Source: a virus. From it: DNA of 43,208 bases. The notes beneath the pieces were generated by a model. The model was not told the origin of the DNA and did not search any database. It saw nothing but the letters and a program-made list of their open reading frames with translations. Each line of letters starts with the position of its first letter. Position 1 is the first letter of the stretch. A program made the position numbers and the translations under genes. Positions 43,191 through 43,208 of the stretch are shown piece by piece. Where the stretch lies: IMG/VR virus record IMGVR_UViG_3300049435_000021, positions 1-43,208 of that record. One strand, written 5' to 3'.

Positions 43191-43208
43191 GGTTTCCTTG
43201 TCGCGAGA

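Noticed and set aside
1-43208. CRISPR arrays, insertion sequences, integrase or attachment sites
   Set aside because: No regularly spaced repeat array, transposase, integrase or core site was recognised in the window.

Overview
The window is one contiguous part of a double-stranded DNA tailed phage (siphovirus) genome, or of an integrated copy of one. It is GC-rich and has no metabolic, ribosomal or other housekeeping genes. The host is inferred to be a Mycobacterium or close relative. The evidence is a DUF1906-type lysin, a membrane-anchored PE-PPE-like serine hydrolase, a DUF732-type exported protein, and head, tail and replication genes of the kind seen in mycobacteriophages. No integrase, immunity repressor, att site, tRNA gene or CRISPR array was recognised.

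All genes but one are on the minus strand, so the functional order runs from high to low coordinates. From 43.2 to 39.1 kb is the lysis region: an HNH nuclease, a DUF1906 lysin, a PE-PPE-like hydrolase, a holin-like protein and several membrane proteins. From 38.9 to 33.7 kb is a set of genes that each carry the same start-associated leader, including an AAA+ ATPase, a DUF732 lipoprotein candidate and a ribbon-helix-helix protein. From 33.7 to 20 kb are tightly overlapped early genes: a ParB-like HTH protein, a winged-helix protein, an SSB-like protein, a SLOG protein, a P-loop sulfotransferase-like protein, many small zinc-knuckle proteins, a Cas4/RecB-like exonuclease, a primase-polymerase and a RecA-fold helicase. 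From 19.8 to 16.2 kb are endonuclease VII, DNA-binding genes and a repeat-rich packaging-site candidate. From 16.2 to 0 kb come terminase, portal, protease, capsid, connectors, major tail protein, tail assembly chaperones with a GGGAAAA slip site, tape measure and minor tail genes. The last of these runs off the left edge.

The genes work as a normal lytic programme. PrimPol, helicase, SSB-like protein and exonuclease copy and process DNA. Endonuclease VII and HNH resolve and prepare it for terminase. The head and tail genes build the particle. The lysin, hydrolase and membrane proteins open the cell.

The most unusual feature is a layer of short dispersed repeats. A palindrome, ACTGAGTCANNTGACTCAGT, occurs at ten loci. 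Seven are inside genes, always read in the same frame as Thr-Glu-Ser-x-Asp-Ser. A second palindrome, GTTGYGSCRCAAC, also sits in genes mostly in one frame. A third element, GATTGGAGAC, precedes six start codons between 33.9 and 38.5 kb, with hairpins in the spacers, and has two inverted counterparts. A fourth, TGTATATACA, lies twice in a ribbon-helix-helix gene and once inside a good promoter. Together these look like an unrecognised genome-wide control system. Coordinates and translations were read by eye, and family names rest on motif recognition, not on searches.
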